Assembly (NCBI RefSeq): GCF_019774615.1
Contig: NZ_CP081497.1
Coordinates: 2,108,001 to 2,172,000, forward strand
DNA: 64,000 nt
From: Streptomyces sp. BHT-5-2
GTDB taxonomy: Bacteria; Actinomycetota; Actinomycetes; Streptomycetales; Streptomycetaceae
Direction of reading: 5' to 3'
Below the pieces are notes generated by a model. It saw only the letters and a program-made list of their open reading frames with translations, did not search any database and was not told the origin of the DNA. Positions 41,131 to 50,172 of this stretch are shown here, piece after piece (position 1 is the stretch's first letter; the number at the start of each line of letters is the position of its first letter). The position numbers and the translations under genes are program-made.

Positions 41131-42116
41131 GGCAACGCGGACCTTGCTGATCGGTATGCCTCAGCCATGGCGTGGAATGAGCGTTTCGGTGTGAGGCTGC
41201 CGTCGGACATCACCTTGCACACTCCGTAGGAGGCCATGTCGAGGTCGAAGCGCGGGTCCTCGTGGTGCGGGTACTCGTAAGCGGCGAAGGTGAACCAGAA
41301 TGCGGTGTCCACGCCTTCCTCGTTGAAGATGTCCAATTGCTGGCGCAGATAGTGGGCTTGTTCTTCCTCGTCGCGGACGTAATCGCCGTTGATGTGGGGC
41401 GGATTGGCGTCGTGGTCGACGACATCCACCCAGCCCATGCCGCCGCGCTCGGCTGCGCCTCGGTAGGTGCAGCAGCCGAATTCGGTCGCCGCGAGCGGCT
41501 TGCCGTGCCGGAAATACTCGCGCAGGCCCTGACGGAAGGCGTCGCTGGCATCGCCGTAGGCGTCCGCACTTACGATGTCGAAGGGCGCCCAATCGACCTG
41601 TTCCCAAGTTCCGGAAGCGTAGGTGATCTTTCCGCCGAACCGTGAGCGCACCGTCTCTGCGATGTCGGCCAGCAAGGAGTTCAGTCGGGCCGGAACCTCG
41701 GCGAGCCCGGCCGATGCCTCGGGGGCGCCGCTGGTCAGGGCCTCGATCCTGGCGAGGCTGTCGTCTCCGGGGAGAATGCCGGCGGCAAACAGGCTCAGCT
41801 CGCAGCCGGTGACGAAGACGTCCGCTGCCACCTCCTGGGCGTGGTCGGCGCAGGTGGCGAAGTAGGGCAGCAGTTCTTCGGCGGACAGTTCGCAAGGGAA
41901 TGGGGAGAACCAGACCTCAAGCCCGGCGTCGGCGGCGTGCCGGGCCGCGAGGGCCAGTCGTCCAGGGTCGCCGCCGGTGATCCGCACGGCATCGCAGTGC
42001 AGGTCGTCCGCGATGACGTGGATCTCGCGTCGCACCGCGTCGGCGTCGAAGACGGGACGCGAACTCTTGCCGCCCGGAGTGAAGCCGGTGTCGTAGGTGA
42101 TGCCTTTGGCTCGCAC
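41109..42116 (-). CDS. TIM-barrel glycosidase-like protein, family often labelled abortive infection protein
   Basis: 335 aa from GTG 42116, chosen because AGGAG lies 6 nt upstream and homologues open RAKGITYDTGF. The sequence follows a beta/alpha barrel: AVRITGGDPGRLALAARHAA, GLEVWFSPF, VTGCELSLFAAG, ITYASGTWEQVDWAPFDIV, PLAATEFGCCTYRGA with a glutamate on strand 7, and DTAFWFTFAAYEYP. The Glu pair (CELSL, ATEFGC) resembles GH clan-A acid/base and nucleophile. Database labels of abortive infection for this family are, to my knowledge, not experimentally grounded. Tail-to-tail with the GTPase operon. Confidence 0.8.
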   Translation of the reverse strand: MRAKGITYDTGFTPGGKSSRPVFDADAVRREIHVIADDLHCDAVRITGGDPGRLALAARHAADAGLEVWFSPFPCELSAEELLPYFATCADHAQEVAADVFVTGCELSLFAAGILPGDDSLARIEALTSGAPEASAGLAEVPARLNSLLADIAETVRSRFGGKITYASGTWEQVDWAPFDIVSADAYGDASDAFRQGLREYFRHGKPLAATEFGCCTYRGAAERGGMGWVDVVDHDANPPHINGDYVRDEEEQAHYLRQQLDIFNEEGVDTAFWFTFAAYEYPHHEDPRFDLDMASYGVCKVMSDGSLTPKRSFHAMAEAYRSARSALPQPSSKL

Positions 42117-42509
42117 GGAATGCTCCTGACAGTCGATCGACATCTGTTGCTGCGCTGCTGCGTCTCACCGGGCGTCGATGGAAATCGGTTCGGCGGACGG
42201 ATCGTATGGACGACTCGGGGTGCTTCTGGAGGTCAGCTCGACGGCGCCCTTGGCCGCGCTGCCACCTCGCTACTCCCTGGGAGACCGCCTGACACCCGTG
42301 TTCGGCGATCGGGGTCGAACGTTAGGCGCGAGTCGAAATGCCAGTCAATGGCGATCTCCTTGAGACCCTGCCGTTTGCGCTGGTCAGCTGCGCAACTGTC
42401 GGTTGCAATGACGGTGACGGTCAATGCACGCCGAAAGAGAGGGTGTTGCAACGATCGGCGACCAGTGCACACTGTGTGCCGAGGCGACCGAACCAGAGGA
42501 ACCGAGCCG

Positions 42510-43244
42510 ATGCCAGGACGCAGGCTGACCAGAGCCGACCGGCAACAGATCGCCGCGGGGTTGGCGCAGCGCCTGAGTTACGCCGACATCGCCAGACGTC
42601 TGAACCGTCCCTCCTCGACGGTGAGCCGCGAGGTCGCGCGCAACGGCGGACCTGCCCGGTACCGCGCGGAACTGGCACAGCTCGCGACCACCCACCGAGC
42701 CCGGCGTCGGCCGCGGCTCCCCGCCCCGGTGCAGCGGACCATCGAGCAACTCGGCCCCGACCCCGACGCAACGGCCGCGTTCGTCACCGACCTCACCTCG
42801 GCACTCGTCGAAACCGGCCTCCCGCGCACCGCCGCCCGCGTGATGGCCTCCCTGTTCGCCTCCGAGACCGGCAGTCGCACCGCCATCGAGCTGGCGCAGC
42901 ACCTGCAAGTCGGCGCGGCGACCATTTCGCACGCGGTCCGCCTGCTGGAACGGCAGGATCTGATCCGCCGCGGTCGCGATGACGGTGGCCGCCGCCACCG
43001 GTATTTCCTCGACGACAAGGCGGGCTTGCGGACCGTCGCGGCCAGCGTCGCCGCCAACCAGCGGCTCGCCGCCGCCGCGCTGCGCGGTGCCGAGCTCTTC
43101 GGAGCCGAGACCACTGCCGGATCCCGGCTCGCCCTGGCAGGCGGATTCCTCGAACGCCTCGGCGACGACCTCATCCGCTCCGCTGAAAAGCACTGGCGCG
43201 ACATGGTTGGCGACGCAGACACGCTGACGAGCCACGCGGAGTAG
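42510..43244 (+). CDS. Two-domain DNA-binding regulator (IS30-like HTH plus MarR/GbsR-like winged helix)
   Basis: 244 aa. The N-terminus TRADRQQIAAGLAQRLSYAD and IARRLNRPSSTVSREVARNG is the HTH_38 type found in IS30 transposases; the C-terminal half is a winged helix with ASLFASETGSRTAIELAQHL, ATISHAVRLLERQDLIRRGR and a wing GGRRHRYFL. There is no transposase catalytic domain, so it is a regulator that has captured this HTH. Targets unknown; the divergent barrel-protein gene 393 nt away is a candidate. Confidence 0.85.
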   Translation: MPGRRLTRADRQQIAAGLAQRLSYADIARRLNRPSSTVSREVARNGGPARYRAELAQLATTHRARRRPRLPAPVQRTIEQLGPDPDATAAFVTDLTSALVETGLPRTAARVMASLFASETGSRTAIELAQHLQVGAATISHAVRLLERQDLIRRGRDDGGRRHRYFLDDKAGLRTVAASVAANQRLAAAALRGAELFGAETTAGSRLALAGGFLERLGDDLIRSAEKHWRDMVGDADTLTSHAE

Positions 43245-43307
43245 TACGCGGCCCCACTCACCCTGGCAATCGACCGGGCATTCGGGAGGCCCGGAGCCGG
43301 TGGCGCC

Positions 43308-44249
43308 TCACGGCCGCAGCACCACCTTTCCGAGGTTGGCCCGTGCCTCGATGATCTGGTGCGCCTTCGCCGCGTCGGCCAGCGGCAGTTCGGTGTGGAT
43401 CGCGGCCCGCAGCCGGCCGGCCGCGGCCAGTTCCCACAGTTGCTCCCGGTGCCGCGCGTACAGCTCCCGGTGGACGGTGGCGAAGCGCCGCATGGTCAGC
43501 CCGGTGATGGTCTTCGAGCCGGCCAGCAGTTCGTACGCCGGGACCGTGCCGCCACCGGAGTTGAAGAAGACCAGCCGCCCGCCGGGCGCGACGGCGGCCA
43601 GGGCCCGCGGCAGCAGTTCCCCGCCGACCCCGTCCAGCACGATGTCCACCGGCTCGCCCCAGGACTCCTGGTCGTAGGTCACCACCTCGTCGGCGCCCAG
43701 CTCGTACAGGAACTCCGCCTTGGCCGGCGAGCTCACCGCGGCCACCACCCGCGGTACGCCCTGGAGCTTGGCGAGTTGGACGGCGAGGTGCCCGGTGCCG
43801 CTGGCCGCGCCGGTGATCAGCAGCGACTCGCCGTCGGCCGGCGCCGCGGTGCTCAGCGCGGCCAGCGCGACATGCCCGCCGCGCACCAGCGCCACCGCCT
43901 CCACCGCGCTCGCCCCGTCCGGGATGTGGCCGGCCAGGGCGGCGGGGGCGAGGGCGAGTTCGCCGTAGGAGCCGCTGAGGGTGATCGAGGTGACCCGGTC
44001 GCCGACCGCGAAGCCGGTGACGTCCGGCCCCAGGGCGATCACCTCGCCGGCGATCTCGCCGCCGATGACGCCAGGCAGCGGATCGCCGCCGCCCTTGCCG
44101 TCGCCGCGCACCCGGCGGACCGCCGGCAGGCTGACACCGATCGCCTCGGTGCGGACGAGGAGTTCACCCGGTCCGGGCGTCGGGTCCTCGGCCTCCTCCA
44201 GGCGCAGGACCTCGGGACCGCCGTAGGCATGGAATCGGACTCGGCGCAT
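43308..44249 (-). CDS. Zinc-type alcohol dehydrogenase-like / quinone oxidoreductase (MDR superfamily)
   Basis: 313 aa. GroES-like N-terminus (YGGPEVLRLEEAEDPTPGPG), then the Rossmann domain LLITGAASGTGHLAVQLAKL with an AASGxxG cofactor loop and VVTYDQESWGEPVDIVLDGV. Zinc ligands are absent, as in NADPH:quinone oxidoreductases. Divergent from a MarR regulator with a striking dyad between them, so it is probably repressed by that regulator and induced by electrophiles or quinones. Confidence 0.92.
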   Translation of the reverse strand: MRRVRFHAYGGPEVLRLEEAEDPTPGPGELLVRTEAIGVSLPAVRRVRGDGKGGGDPLPGVIGGEIAGEVIALGPDVTGFAVGDRVTSITLSGSYGELALAPAALAGHIPDGASAVEAVALVRGGHVALAALSTAAPADGESLLITGAASGTGHLAVQLAKLQGVPRVVAAVSSPAKAEFLYELGADEVVTYDQESWGEPVDIVLDGVGGELLPRALAAVAPGGRLVFFNSGGGTVPAYELLAGSKTITGLTMRRFATVHRELYARHREQLWELAAAGRLRAAIHTELPLADAAKAHQIIEARANLGKVVLRP

Positions 44250-44298
44250 GGGCCGTCACCTCCGTGGGAACGGGCCGCGGGGTGCGGCCGCTTTTATT

Positions 44299-44358
44299 GG
44301 ATGGCCCAACGATAACCAGAAACCATTGGGCCTGCCAATGGTTTTTCGTTGGCCATCC
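44299..44358. promoter_or_regulatory. Nested dyad operator between oxidoreductase and MarR regulator
   Basis: Inner perfect repeat AAACCATTGG-GCCTG-CCAATGGTTT (44320-44344) is nested in outer arms GGATGGCC (44299-44306) and GGCCATCC (44351-44358). The block is AT-richer than its surroundings and lies in the divergent promoter gap, as expected for a MarR-dimer operator pair. Confidence 0.85.
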
Positions 44359-44398
44359 CTACGTTGGTTGCCCCCACGGTTTCCGGTACCCTGCCCCC

Positions 44399-44842
44399 AT
44401 GGCCGACACTCCCTACGCCCCCAGCCGCATCCGTGCCCTCCCCAGTTGGCTGCTGGGTCGCGCCGCCGCCCGCGGCCACCGCCTCGTCGCCGAGGCCCTC
44501 GCCACCGAGGGCATGCGGATGACGCACCACGCCGTGCTCAGTGCCGTCGCCGAACTCGGCCCGGTCTCCCAGGCGGAACTCGGCCGGACCGTCGGCATCG
44601 ACCCCAAGGACATCGTCGCGATCGTCAACGACCTCCAGAACGACGGGCTGGTCACCCGCACCCCCGACCCGAAGGACCGACGGAAGAACGCCATCGGGAT
44701 CTCGGCCGACGGCAAACGGCGACTGCGCCGCACCGAGCGCCTCGGCGACGCCGCCAACGCCGAGCTCACCGCCGCCCTCAGCGACGACGAGCGCGCCCAA
44801 CTGATCGCGCTGCTGAACCGCATCGTGGCGCCGGCGGAGTGA
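44399..44842 (+). CDS. MarR-family transcriptional regulator
   Basis: 147 aa. Winged helix: MRMTHHAVLSAVAELGPVSQ, AELGRTVGIDPKDIVAIVND, LQNDGLVTRTPDPKDRRKNA with the basic wing, and a C-terminal dimerisation helix. ATG 44399 is chosen because upstream in-frame codons would run through the operator. Likely binds the nested dyad and represses itself and the divergent oxidoreductase gene. Confidence 0.92.
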   Translation: MADTPYAPSRIRALPSWLLGRAAARGHRLVAEALATEGMRMTHHAVLSAVAELGPVSQAELGRTVGIDPKDIVAIVNDLQNDGLVTRTPDPKDRRKNAIGISADGKRRLRRTERLGDAANAELTAALSDDERAQLIALLNRIVAPAE

Positions 44843-45033
44843 CTCGCATCGCGGCGCCGGTGAAGTGAGTAACGGGCCCGAAGGGCGTGTACGTCCGCCC
44901 TGAGGGGTGTCCCGTAAACGGTCTCCGGGTCGGTGCGGGGCGCGGTTGGTCTCGGTCAGGTTTCTGAACTTGATCGGGTGATGCCGGACCGGTTCGCCTG
45001 ACGGTGATCGGTTGGCTCCGGTAGCCCTGTGGC

Positions 45034-45540
45034 GTGAGGTATGCGCAAGGCGCTGGGTCGGCCGACGCCGGGAGGCCACGCGGGAGCGGATCCGGCTGGA
45101 GGCCGTGGAACGCTTCGGCCGCGGGGAGAAGAACCGGGAGATCGCGACCGCGTTGCGGGGCGGTGAGCGGTCGGTGGAGCGGTGGCGCCGGGCCTGGCGC
45201 GAACGGGGCGAGACCGGCGTTCTGTCGAACGGCTCGCCCGGCCGCCTGGGACTCGGCCCGGCGCAAACGGCGAGGCTGGAGCGGGAACAGCAGCTTGGTC
45301 CGCTCGCCCACGGCTGGGCGGACCAGCAGTGGACGCCGGCGCGGGGGAGACGCTGATGGGGCGGCTGTTCCACGTCTCCTATGCGGTGTAGGGCATCTGG
45401 CGCCTGCTGAAATGGCACGGCTGGTCGTGGAAGCAGCCCGCCTGGCGGGCCATCGAGCGTGAGGACACCGCGGTGCAACTGTGGCAGAAGGAGGTCTGGC
45501 CGCAGGGAAGAGCACCACGGCGGCGTCCGGCGGCTGGATC
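45034..45540 (+). pseudogene. IS630-type transposase remnant
   Basis: Pieces of the N-terminal helix-turn-helix region are readable in different frames: RERIRLEAVERFGRGEKNRE, ALRGGERSVERWRRAWRERG, GPLAHGWADQQWTPARG; then, after a frame change, ETLMGRLFHVSYAV, a TAG stop, and LLKWHGWSWKQPAWRAIERE and LWQKEVWPQ. These match streptomycete IS630-like winged-helix transposases. At least two frameshifts, one stop and no DDE domain: dead. Confidence 0.82.
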
Positions 45541-45619
45541 ATCTTTGCTCTTGCTGAAACCAGTCACCAGTCTTGCTGTCGTTCCGACCTGGCACTCTCG
45601 CGACGGCTCATCAAGCACG

Positions 45620-45651
45620 CTGGGCCCGCACTTGGGTGAGTGCGGGCCCAG
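45620..45651 (-). terminator. Stem-loop terminator of the toxin-immunity operon
   Basis: CTGGGCCCGCACT and AGTGCGGGCCCAG form a 13-bp perfect stem with a 6-nt loop, 20 nt past the immunity-gene stop. Confidence 0.88.
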
Positions 45652-45671
45652 TGGCGCATGGAGTGCGAGCG

Positions 45672-46415
45672 TTACAGCTGCCGGTCCCCCTGCCAGGTGA
45701 TGGACGTGAGCGCGGCCAGACCTCCATTGGCCAGGCCCTTGTAGGTCACCGCCCGGGCGGGACCCAGCTCGTGTGCGAGCCGCTTCGCCAGTTCCATCCC
45801 CTCCTGGAACAGCCGCTCCCACTCGGCGTCGTACTTGCCCTCCTCCCGGTCCCGCAGGTGCAGGTTCAGCGTGGTGTCGATGCTCTTCGCCCACGTGTAC
45901 AGGTCGGCGATGAGGTTGTCGGACAGGTCCAGCGCGGCAGCAGGGTCGTCCGGGAAGAAGTCCCCGAACCCTTCGGCGCGCAGCGGACCGAACGCGTACT
46001 CGCCCTCGACCGTGACGTCGACCGGGTGCGGGGGCGTGCCGTGCTCGTCGCGCTCCCAGTGCAGTCGGTCGCAGCCCCAACACAGCCACTTCGCGGTCCG
46101 GTGGCGCTCGTCCCAGTAGTGCACGGACCAGGTCGACCCGAGCCGCCGGGCTAGTCGTTGGGCGGTCGCCAGCCCCTGCTCGACGTGCTTGCGCAGGTCC
46201 GGGCGAGAGGCGAAACCGTCCGTCGGGCGGGACAGTGACCAGGCACGCAGTGCGTCCGCCAGATCGGCCGGGAGGGCCAGACGCTCGTCGTCCAGCGGGA
46301 CGGTGCGGGTGTAGGCGCCGAGGTCGTCGTAAGCCGCGGGGTCCTCGGGCTCGTGCAGCGGGGACGCCTCGCCCCGGGCTTGGACGAGCAGGGGGTAAGG
46401 GTGTTCGGCTGTCAT
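45672..46415 (-). CDS. Putative immunity protein for the upstream polymorphic toxin
   Basis: 247 aa, acidic, cytoplasmic, no signal peptide. Features: LCWGCDRLHWERDEHGTPPH and a C-terminal helix-rich part YDAEWERLFQEGMELAKRLA, HELGPARAVTYKGLANGG. No family recognised. The start overlaps the toxin stop by 4 nt and a terminator follows, so the pair is a two-gene unit; toxin-then-immunity order is the rule for polymorphic toxins. The immunity role is inferred from position only. Confidence 0.7.
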   Translation of the reverse strand: MTAEHPYPLLVQARGEASPLHEPEDPAAYDDLGAYTRTVPLDDERLALPADLADALRAWSLSRPTDGFASRPDLRKHVEQGLATAQRLARRLGSTWSVHYWDERHRTAKWLCWGCDRLHWERDEHGTPPHPVDVTVEGEYAFGPLRAEGFGDFFPDDPAAALDLSDNLIADLYTWAKSIDTTLNLHLRDREEGKYDAEWERLFQEGMELAKRLAHELGPARAVTYKGLANGGLAALTSITWQGDRQL

Positions 46416-49400
46416 GCGGGATTGGCTCCGATCACATATCCGTTGTCGCCCACGCTAATGGCCAGACGCTGGGTCTTGCCCTGGAAGGTGACCTCGTAGA
46501 TCATCTTGTTGGCCCCCTGGGCGCCGACCCGCGTGCCCTCGGTCAATGCGCTCTTCACCAGGGCCGGGATGTCCTCCACCCTGACTCCCGCGGTCGCGAA
46601 CTCTCCCGCGTGCCGGAACATGATGTGGATCAGGCCCGAGTAGACGTCGCCCTTCTCCAGCCAGGCGAGGGGCACACCGGGCTTGGAGAACTCGGCGATC
46701 CAGATCGTGTTCGTCTTGTCGAACTTCACCCCGGCGTCCGTGAGCCTCTCGAGCAGCTTCGGGTCGAGGGCGGGACGGTGGATCTTGGCCCGTTCCGCCA
46801 CACCGGCTGCGATACGCAGCCCAAGGCCGGCTGCGCTCGTGGCGTCGCCGACCTGGGCGGCGCCCTTCTCCCCGTAGATCTTCTTCAGATCCGCGAGAAC
46901 CTGAGCGGCGTCCTCACCGGTTTTGATGGCCTGTTCGGCCCGTACGGCGAGCTTGGCCGCTTCGGCGAGTTTCTCGGCCATCGAGGGCGGTACGAGCGCC
47001 GCGGCGGCCCAGGCGCAGCTGGACTTGTCACCGTGGTAGCAGCGGACGGCGTCGCCCAGCACGATCTCGTACAGGACGGCACCGGCCTTGTCCCCGAAGA
47101 GGTTCTGCCAGCCGATCCGGGTGATGTCACCGAAGCTGAAGTGGTGGGTCCAGTTGTTCGTCTGGTTCTTGAGCGTCTCCGTGCCGAGGAACAACGTGTC
47201 CGGCTGCGGGCAGCCGGCCTCAGTGGCGGGGACGTCGGGATTGAGGCAGTAGTAGTAGCTGACGGTGACATCGAGGTGCAGCTCGTACGTCACTGTGCAG
47301 CCCTGAGGCACGTAGTCGCACTGGTTGAGTTGCTTGGCCGGTCCCGCCTCCGTGACCTTGTCGACGACGTAGAAGACACGGCCGAGGCCGGTTCCGGCGC
47401 CCGTCGAGACCTGCTTGTTCGCGTCCCCGCGCTCGGTTTGTTCGGCTGCCTGCTGAGCGGATTCCGCGTACTTCTGAGCGTCCTTGGCTGCTTCTTCGGC
47501 GGCGGTGGCGTCCGCGTCGGCTCGATTGGCTGCCGCGCGGGCCTCGTTGGCGGCCCGTTCCGCTGCGTCGGCGGCCTGGCGGGCTGCCTCGGCATCGAGG
47601 GCCGCCTCGTCGGCGGAGGCGCGGGCGTCCTTGGCATAGCCCTCGGCCCTGCCGGCTGCCGCGTCGGCCGCTGCGGCGTCCTCCGTGGCCTGCCGGTCGT
47701 ATGCGATCGTGCGTGTCAATGATTGCGCGGCCTTGGACGCGGCTTCAGCGGCATCGGCCGAGTAGCCGAGTGCTTCATTGGCGTAACCGCGGGCCTGTGA
47801 GGCGTAGTTGGCGGCGTCGGCGGCGCTCTGGTAGGCGGCCTTGGTGTCCGCGGCTGCCTTGTCGGCGAGGCTCTGGGCGAGGGCTGCTTCCTTCTTGGCG
47901 TTCTTGGCATGCGCCTCGGCCACAGCGACCTGTTGCTCGGCGATGATCTTCGACCCCTGGCCGGAGAGCACCACCAAGGGGGCCGCGGAGTCGGTGGTGA
48001 TGTAGGGCGAGCCCAGTTGGATGGCGTCGTTGGCCGGCTTGGCGACCTGCGCTGCCGCCTGACGGGCGTCGGCGGCTGCCTGGGCGGTGGCATAAGCGAA
48101 GCCGGCAGCCTTTGCCGCTGCTGCCCGGGCTTTGTTGGTCTCCCTCTGCGCCTCGTCGGCATGGGACTTGGCGTCTTTGGCGTGCTGCTCGGCCTCGTCG
48201 GCGTCCTTGACGGCAGCGTTGGCCTCGGCGGCGGCGTGCTGGGATGCGGTGATGGCGTCCGCTGCGGCGCTGGTGGCCGTCCTTACTGCGGCGTCGGCCT
48301 TGAGTTGGTCTGCCTGGGCTGCGTCGGATGCAGCTCGGGCCCTGGTTGCGGCGGCTTCAGCACGAGTGGCTGCGGCATCGGCGTCCGCTGCGGCCTGCGT
48401 AGCCGCGTTGGCTTCACCTCGCGCCGACTTGGCCGCTGATTCGGCGGTGTCGGCTGCGTGGTCAGCCGTGTCGGCTGCGGCGCGGGCCTCGGTGGCATTG
48501 TCGTCGGCGTCGTGTGCGTCGGCGTACGCATCCTTCGCGTCCGCCTTGGCGCGTGCGGCATCCGCCTTCTGCTCGGCGTCCCAGGCATCATCTCGTTTGG
48601 CTTTGGCGTTGTCGCGGGCCGTCTCCGCCGCTTGACGTTTCTGGGAGGCCGTGGTTGCCGCGGCGTCGGCCTTCTTCTTTGCTTCCTCCGCCGTCGACTG
48701 GTAACTCTGGGCGTTGCGCTTGTGCTCGGCGGCCTCCGCCTGCTTGGCGTCCGCTCTCTCCTTCTGTGCCTCGGCCGTCTTCTCCTCAGCCTCCGCTGTC
48801 AGCCGCTTGGCGTGCGCATCGGCCGCCGCGGCCTTGGCGTCGGCCTCGGCCTTGAGTGTCTCCCGCAGCTTGCTTTCGGCAGTCTCCTTGTCCGTTTTCG
48901 CGTTGTCGCGGTGTTCCTTCGCGGAGGCGGCGGAGGCTTTGGCCTGCTGCTCGGCGAACTGCGCCGCCTCTTTGCGGAACTCTGCCTTCGACTGGGCGGC
49001 CTGTGCCAGTGCGCGCTGCGCGATCGTCGCACTGTCGGAGGCCGAGGCGTGCGTGGCTGCCTCGGCGGTCTGCGCGGCGACGACCATGGCGTCCAGTGCG
49101 GCTGCCGCGCCATGGGTGACCTGTGCCTTTTGCTGGGCGACCAGCAACCCACGGCCGCGCGGGGCCCCGTTGGTGTCGGCGGTGGCGTAGGCGGCCTGTT
49201 CGGCGGTGTCGGTGGTGGTGACGGCCCGCTTTGCTGCGGCCGCCTGCTGCTTGAGCAGGATCAGCTGAGACTTCGTCACTGACTGGGCACTGGCCAGGCT
49301 CTTCTTGGCCTTGTCGAACTGTGCGGCATCGGGCTTGGTGGGCTTGCTGCTGCCGGCTCCGCCGGGGGACCAGTAGGACTGCCACCGGGCAACGTGGTCG

Positions 49401-49501
49401 GCCACCCAGGCGTCGTGCAGCTGTGGACTCGCCCCAGGACAGGTCGGCGCACCACTCTGCGGCCAGGCCGCTGCCCTCATGCCAAAGACGCTCGACACCA
49501 C
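46412..49501 (-). CDS. Large Ala-rich coiled-coil polymorphic toxin with C-terminal nuclease-like domain
   Basis: Up to 1029 aa; true start uncertain. An N-terminal stub (HDAWVADHVARWQSYWSPGG) is followed by ~600 residues of Ala/Asp/Lys/Glu heptad-like helix. A Cys-containing beta region comes next (VPQGCTVTYELHLDVTVSYY, CLNPDVPATEAGCPQPD). The last ~100 residues form a compact domain: LIHIMFRHAGEFATAGVRVE and ISVGDNGYVIGANPA. The His-x-x-x-Arg-His pattern resembles BECR-fold RNase toxins, a tentative call. No signal peptide is visible at the N-terminus, although secreted homologues have one, so the gene may be 5'-truncated. Confidence 0.75.
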   Translation of the reverse strand: MVSSVFGMRAAAWPQSGAPTCPGASPQLHDAWVADHVARWQSYWSPGGAGSSKPTKPDAAQFDKAKKSLASAQSVTKSQLILLKQQAAAAKRAVTTTDTAEQAAYATADTNGAPRGRGLLVAQQKAQVTHGAAAALDAMVVAAQTAEAATHASASDSATIAQRALAQAAQSKAEFRKEAAQFAEQQAKASAASAKEHRDNAKTDKETAESKLRETLKAEADAKAAAADAHAKRLTAEAEEKTAEAQKERADAKQAEAAEHKRNAQSYQSTAEEAKKKADAAATTASQKRQAAETARDNAKAKRDDAWDAEQKADAARAKADAKDAYADAHDADDNATEARAAADTADHAADTAESAAKSARGEANAATQAAADADAAATRAEAAATRARAASDAAQADQLKADAAVRTATSAAADAITASQHAAAEANAAVKDADEAEQHAKDAKSHADEAQRETNKARAAAAKAAGFAYATAQAAADARQAAAQVAKPANDAIQLGSPYITTDSAAPLVVLSGQGSKIIAEQQVAVAEAHAKNAKKEAALAQSLADKAAADTKAAYQSAADAANYASQARGYANEALGYSADAAEAASKAAQSLTRTIAYDRQATEDAAAADAAAGRAEGYAKDARASADEAALDAEAARQAADAAERAANEARAAANRADADATAAEEAAKDAQKYAESAQQAAEQTERGDANKQVSTGAGTGLGRVFYVVDKVTEAGPAKQLNQCDYVPQGCTVTYELHLDVTVSYYYCLNPDVPATEAGCPQPDTLFLGTETLKNQTNNWTHHFSFGDITRIGWQNLFGDKAGAVLYEIVLGDAVRCYHGDKSSCAWAAAALVPPSMAEKLAEAAKLAVRAEQAIKTGEDAAQVLADLKKIYGEKGAAQVGDATSAAGLGLRIAAGVAERAKIHRPALDPKLLERLTDAGVKFDKTNTIWIAEFSKPGVPLAWLEKGDVYSGLIHIMFRHAGEFATAGVRVEDIPALVKSALTEGTRVGAQGANKMIYEVTFQGKTQRLAISVGDNGYVIGANPA

Positions 49502-50172
49502 CGCCGTCGACAGGCTCCTGTGCCATGCTCACGTCGTCCTGACGGAAGTCCCCTCGCCGCGACTGTCCCAGGCCACCAGTGGCCAAGGCGTCCAGCCCCT
49601 CACCGGCCCAGCTGACCGCAGCTGCCTCAGACTGCCGGTTCGGAAGGTAGCCGACGTGCTTGATGACCCGGTCGCGCAGGAGAAGGCACTCCTCCCGGCG
49701 GCGAGGGAGAGAGCCAAGCGGACGCTGGACCGCACGCGCTGCGATCACAGTTTGTCCTCGCCGGAACTGCGCGTCGCAGCCACCATTGACACCGGGTACA
49801 GCGCAAGCATCATCGGGCCGTTCGTTCGGCGTTCACACCGACCGCCAAACGGTGCACCTTCGTCCTCACGCATCGTCTTCGTCCTTGGCGTGCGGTGACC
49901 GGGAAGGCCGGGAAGATCCGTCGGGGTGCCGGCCCATCCGGTCGGATGACCAGGGGACATCCGATCCGGCAGGGGGCGCGGTGGCGGAACCCGTCCGGGT
50001 GCGCAGTCTGGCCGAACAAGCAAGAAAGGCAGCAGTCGCAGCGCCTCGTGCGCCGGGACGGCGCCGGTACGACGCGCCGCACACCTGACAAAATTCGCTG
50101 GCGCGTACAACCTTCCTGCTTCCACTCTGGTCTCCTATACCGGTACCAATCGCACCGAGCAGGAGCAGAAGC
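49502..50172. other. Divergent gap upstream of the toxin and the lipoprotein genes
   Basis: On the minus strand, other frames carry toxin-like pieces (for example ERLWHEGSGLAAEWCADLSW in the frame next to the toxin start), consistent with a frameshifted lost N-terminus. The right part, 49900-50150, probably contains the lipoprotein promoter. Confidence 0.5.

Noticed and set aside
45012..45356. Intact transposase or regulator gene
   Set aside because: Frame changes and a stop after HVSYAV show that it is a fragment of an IS630-type element.
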